A stretch of 6,742 nucleotides of DNA from Luminiphilus sp. (lineage in GTDB: Bacteria; Pseudomonadota; Gammaproteobacteria; Pseudomonadales; Halieaceae): positions 1 to 6,742 of the forward strand of contig JAQXEB010000048.1 in the NCBI GenBank assembly GCA_029251065.1, in the 5' to 3' direction. Shown piece after piece: positions 5,697-6,742 of this stretch. Below the pieces are notes generated by a model that had not been told where the DNA came from, did not search any database, and saw only the letters and a program-made list of their open reading frames with translations. Numbering within the stretch: the stretch's first letter is position 1; every line of letters begins with the position of its first letter. The position numbers and the translations under genes were made by a program.

Positions 5697-6737
5697 AGGC
5701 GCTTGTAAACCAACATTGTTAAATTCCAGGACTCTCTCGGCTCGATAGCTCGATCGGACAAAGACGCCCGACACCACTTCCTTAAACCCCTTAGCGAGCC
5801 CGAGCGCTCGATACCGCTCAAAGTCTTCGGGCGTGACAAAGCGCTCAACCGGCAAATGGTTTGGCGTGGGTTGCAAATATTGACCCAGCGTAAGGACATC
5901 GACGTCGGCGTCCCGTAAATCGTCCATACAACTCAGGAGCTCATCGTCGGTCTCTCCAAGCCCAAGCATCAACGAAGTTTTGGTAATGACGTCTGATGAC
6001 TCAGCGGCATACCTCAATACATTAAGTGTTTGTTGGTAACCTGCTCGGGGGTCTCGTACCGGATGTGTAAGGCGCTTAACCGTCTCTATGTTTTGTGCAA
6101 AAACATCGATGCCCGACGCCAGTAATACATCAATTGCCGACTCGAGCCCCAAAAAATCGGGCGTGAGGGCCTCCACACCGGTCTGCGGATTCAGTCGCTT
6201 TACCGCCGTCACTGTTTGCGCGTAATGACCAGCACCGCCGTCCGGTAAGTCATCCCGATTAACTGAGGTCAATACCACGTAAGACAACCCCATTAATTCG
6301 ACAGCTTTTGCCGTATTAATAGGCTCCTCCGGGTCGAGCCACCCTCTCGGATTTCCCGTATTTACTGAGCAAAATCGACACGCGCGGGTGCACACGTCTC
6401 CCATGAGCATGATCGTCGCTGTGCCTGCGCTCCAACACTCACTGATGTTGGGACATTTTGCTTCCTCGCAGACCGTGGCTAGGCGATGCTGCTTTACGAT
6501 GTCCTTCACCGACTCATACTTGGGCGAGTGGCGGACTCTCATCCGAAGGAAGTCTGGCTTTTTCGCTCGCGGTGCTGTCTCTTTCGCCGACTTGATGCCG
6601 TCTTTAATCGCGTGCACACCAGAAGCCGTGACAAATTTTTCGCCACTGCCTACGTTTACGACGGGAATAATATGGGCGTCCGTTTTATCAACCATGTTGG
6701 GCGTTTCTCGCAACTGAAGCACGTCCCCGACTTTCAT
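5694..6737 (-). CDS. lipA: Lipoyl synthase (radical SAM)
   Basis: A cytosolic radical SAM enzyme that inserts two sulfurs into protein-bound octanoyl groups, making the lipoyl cofactor of 2-oxoacid dehydrogenases and the glycine cleavage H protein. All cluster ligands are visible: auxiliary 4Fe-4S cysteines C90, C95 and C101 in VCEEAKCPNISEC, SAM-cluster C116, C120 and C123 in VCTRACRFC, and the C-terminal RSSY (328-331) that supplies the serine ligand. Other family blocks are TSVNRDDLPDGG (157-168), MLGLGETDDE (257-266) and LTLGQYLQPT (282-291). The 347 residues exceed the E. coli 321. The extra length is a polar N-terminus (1 to about 60). ATG 6737 is used because the frame is open there, but only 5 nt are visible upstream, so Met15 is a possible alternative. 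The internal style (NTAKAVELMGLSYVVLTSV, RDPRAGY, TKTSLMLGLGE) is closer to mitochondrial-type LipA than to the enteric form. lipB is not in the window. Confidence 0.97.
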   Translation of the reverse strand: MKVGDVLQLRETPNMVDKTDAHIIPVVNVGSGEKFVTASGVHAIKDGIKSAKETAPRAKKPDFLRMRVRHSPKYESVKDIVKQHRLATVCEEAKCPNISECWSAGTATIMLMGDVCTRACRFCSVNTGNPRGWLDPEEPINTAKAVELMGLSYVVLTSVNRDDLPDGGAGHYAQTVTAVKRLNPQTGVEALTPDFLGLESAIDVLLASGIDVFAQNIETVKRLTHPVRDPRAGYQQTLNVLRYAAESSDVITKTSLMLGLGETDDELLSCMDDLRDADVDVLTLGQYLQPTPNHLPVERFVTPEDFERYRALGLAKGFKEVVSGVFVRSSYRAERVLEFNNVGLQAP

Positions 6738-6742
6738 CGAGC

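Noticed and set aside
5681..5899. 72-codon minus-strand frame at the 3' end of lipA
   Set aside because: Out of frame with LipA, whose conserved GQYLQPT and RSSY blocks cover the same bases. The translation has no recognisable features.
1..6742. CRISPR arrays, tRNA or rRNA genes, insertion sequences, toxin-antitoxin or defence genes
   Set aside because: None could be seen. Nearly the whole window is occupied by seven well-supported protein genes on one strand, with no repeats long enough to suggest a mobile element.

Overview
The window looks like a piece of a gammaproteobacterial chromosome. Base composition is moderate and coding is dense. The run nadK - rhomboid - yeaC-like DUF1315 - DUF2797 - pepN resembles, from memory, the arrangement in Pseudomonas and related marine Gammaproteobacteria. 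A marine lineage such as the OM60/NOR5 group (Halieaceae) or a neighbour is a guess from gene content and protein style, not a demonstrated placement.

All seven genes lie on the minus strand and are read from the right edge to the left. In transcription order they are: lipoyl synthase (6737-5694), a GT-B glycosyltransferase (5684-4512, TTG start), NAD kinase (4484-3600, GTG start), a rhomboid membrane protease (3616-2984), a small YeaC/DUF1315 protein (2980-2729), a zinc-ribbon DUF2797 protein (2712-1888) and aminopeptidase N (1885 to the left edge, C-terminus missing). Junctions are 9, 27, -17, 3, 16 and 2 nt. I see no internal terminator and no intergenic stretch over 27 nt, so one polycistronic unit is the simplest reading. 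Its promoter would lie beyond the right edge, or inside genes where I cannot recognise it.

The products are mostly housekeeping: lipoate cofactor synthesis, NADP supply, membrane proteolysis and peptide turnover. Two conserved proteins lack an established role (DUF1315 and DUF2797). The glycosyltransferase does not fit the theme and may be an insertion into the neighbourhood. There are no RNA genes, mobile elements, CRISPR arrays or long repeats.

I do not see a clear new multi-gene system. The points most worth a second look are the zinc-rich, GIY-YIG-like DUF2797 protein, the LipA subtype that resembles mitochondrial enzymes more than the enteric one, the glycosyltransferase between lipA and nadK, and several small translation-control features at gene junctions: a 12-bp perfect palindrome that exactly fills an SD-to-ATG spacer, a 5-codon minicistron over the nadK start, and a TTG start whose SD contains the previous stop codon.
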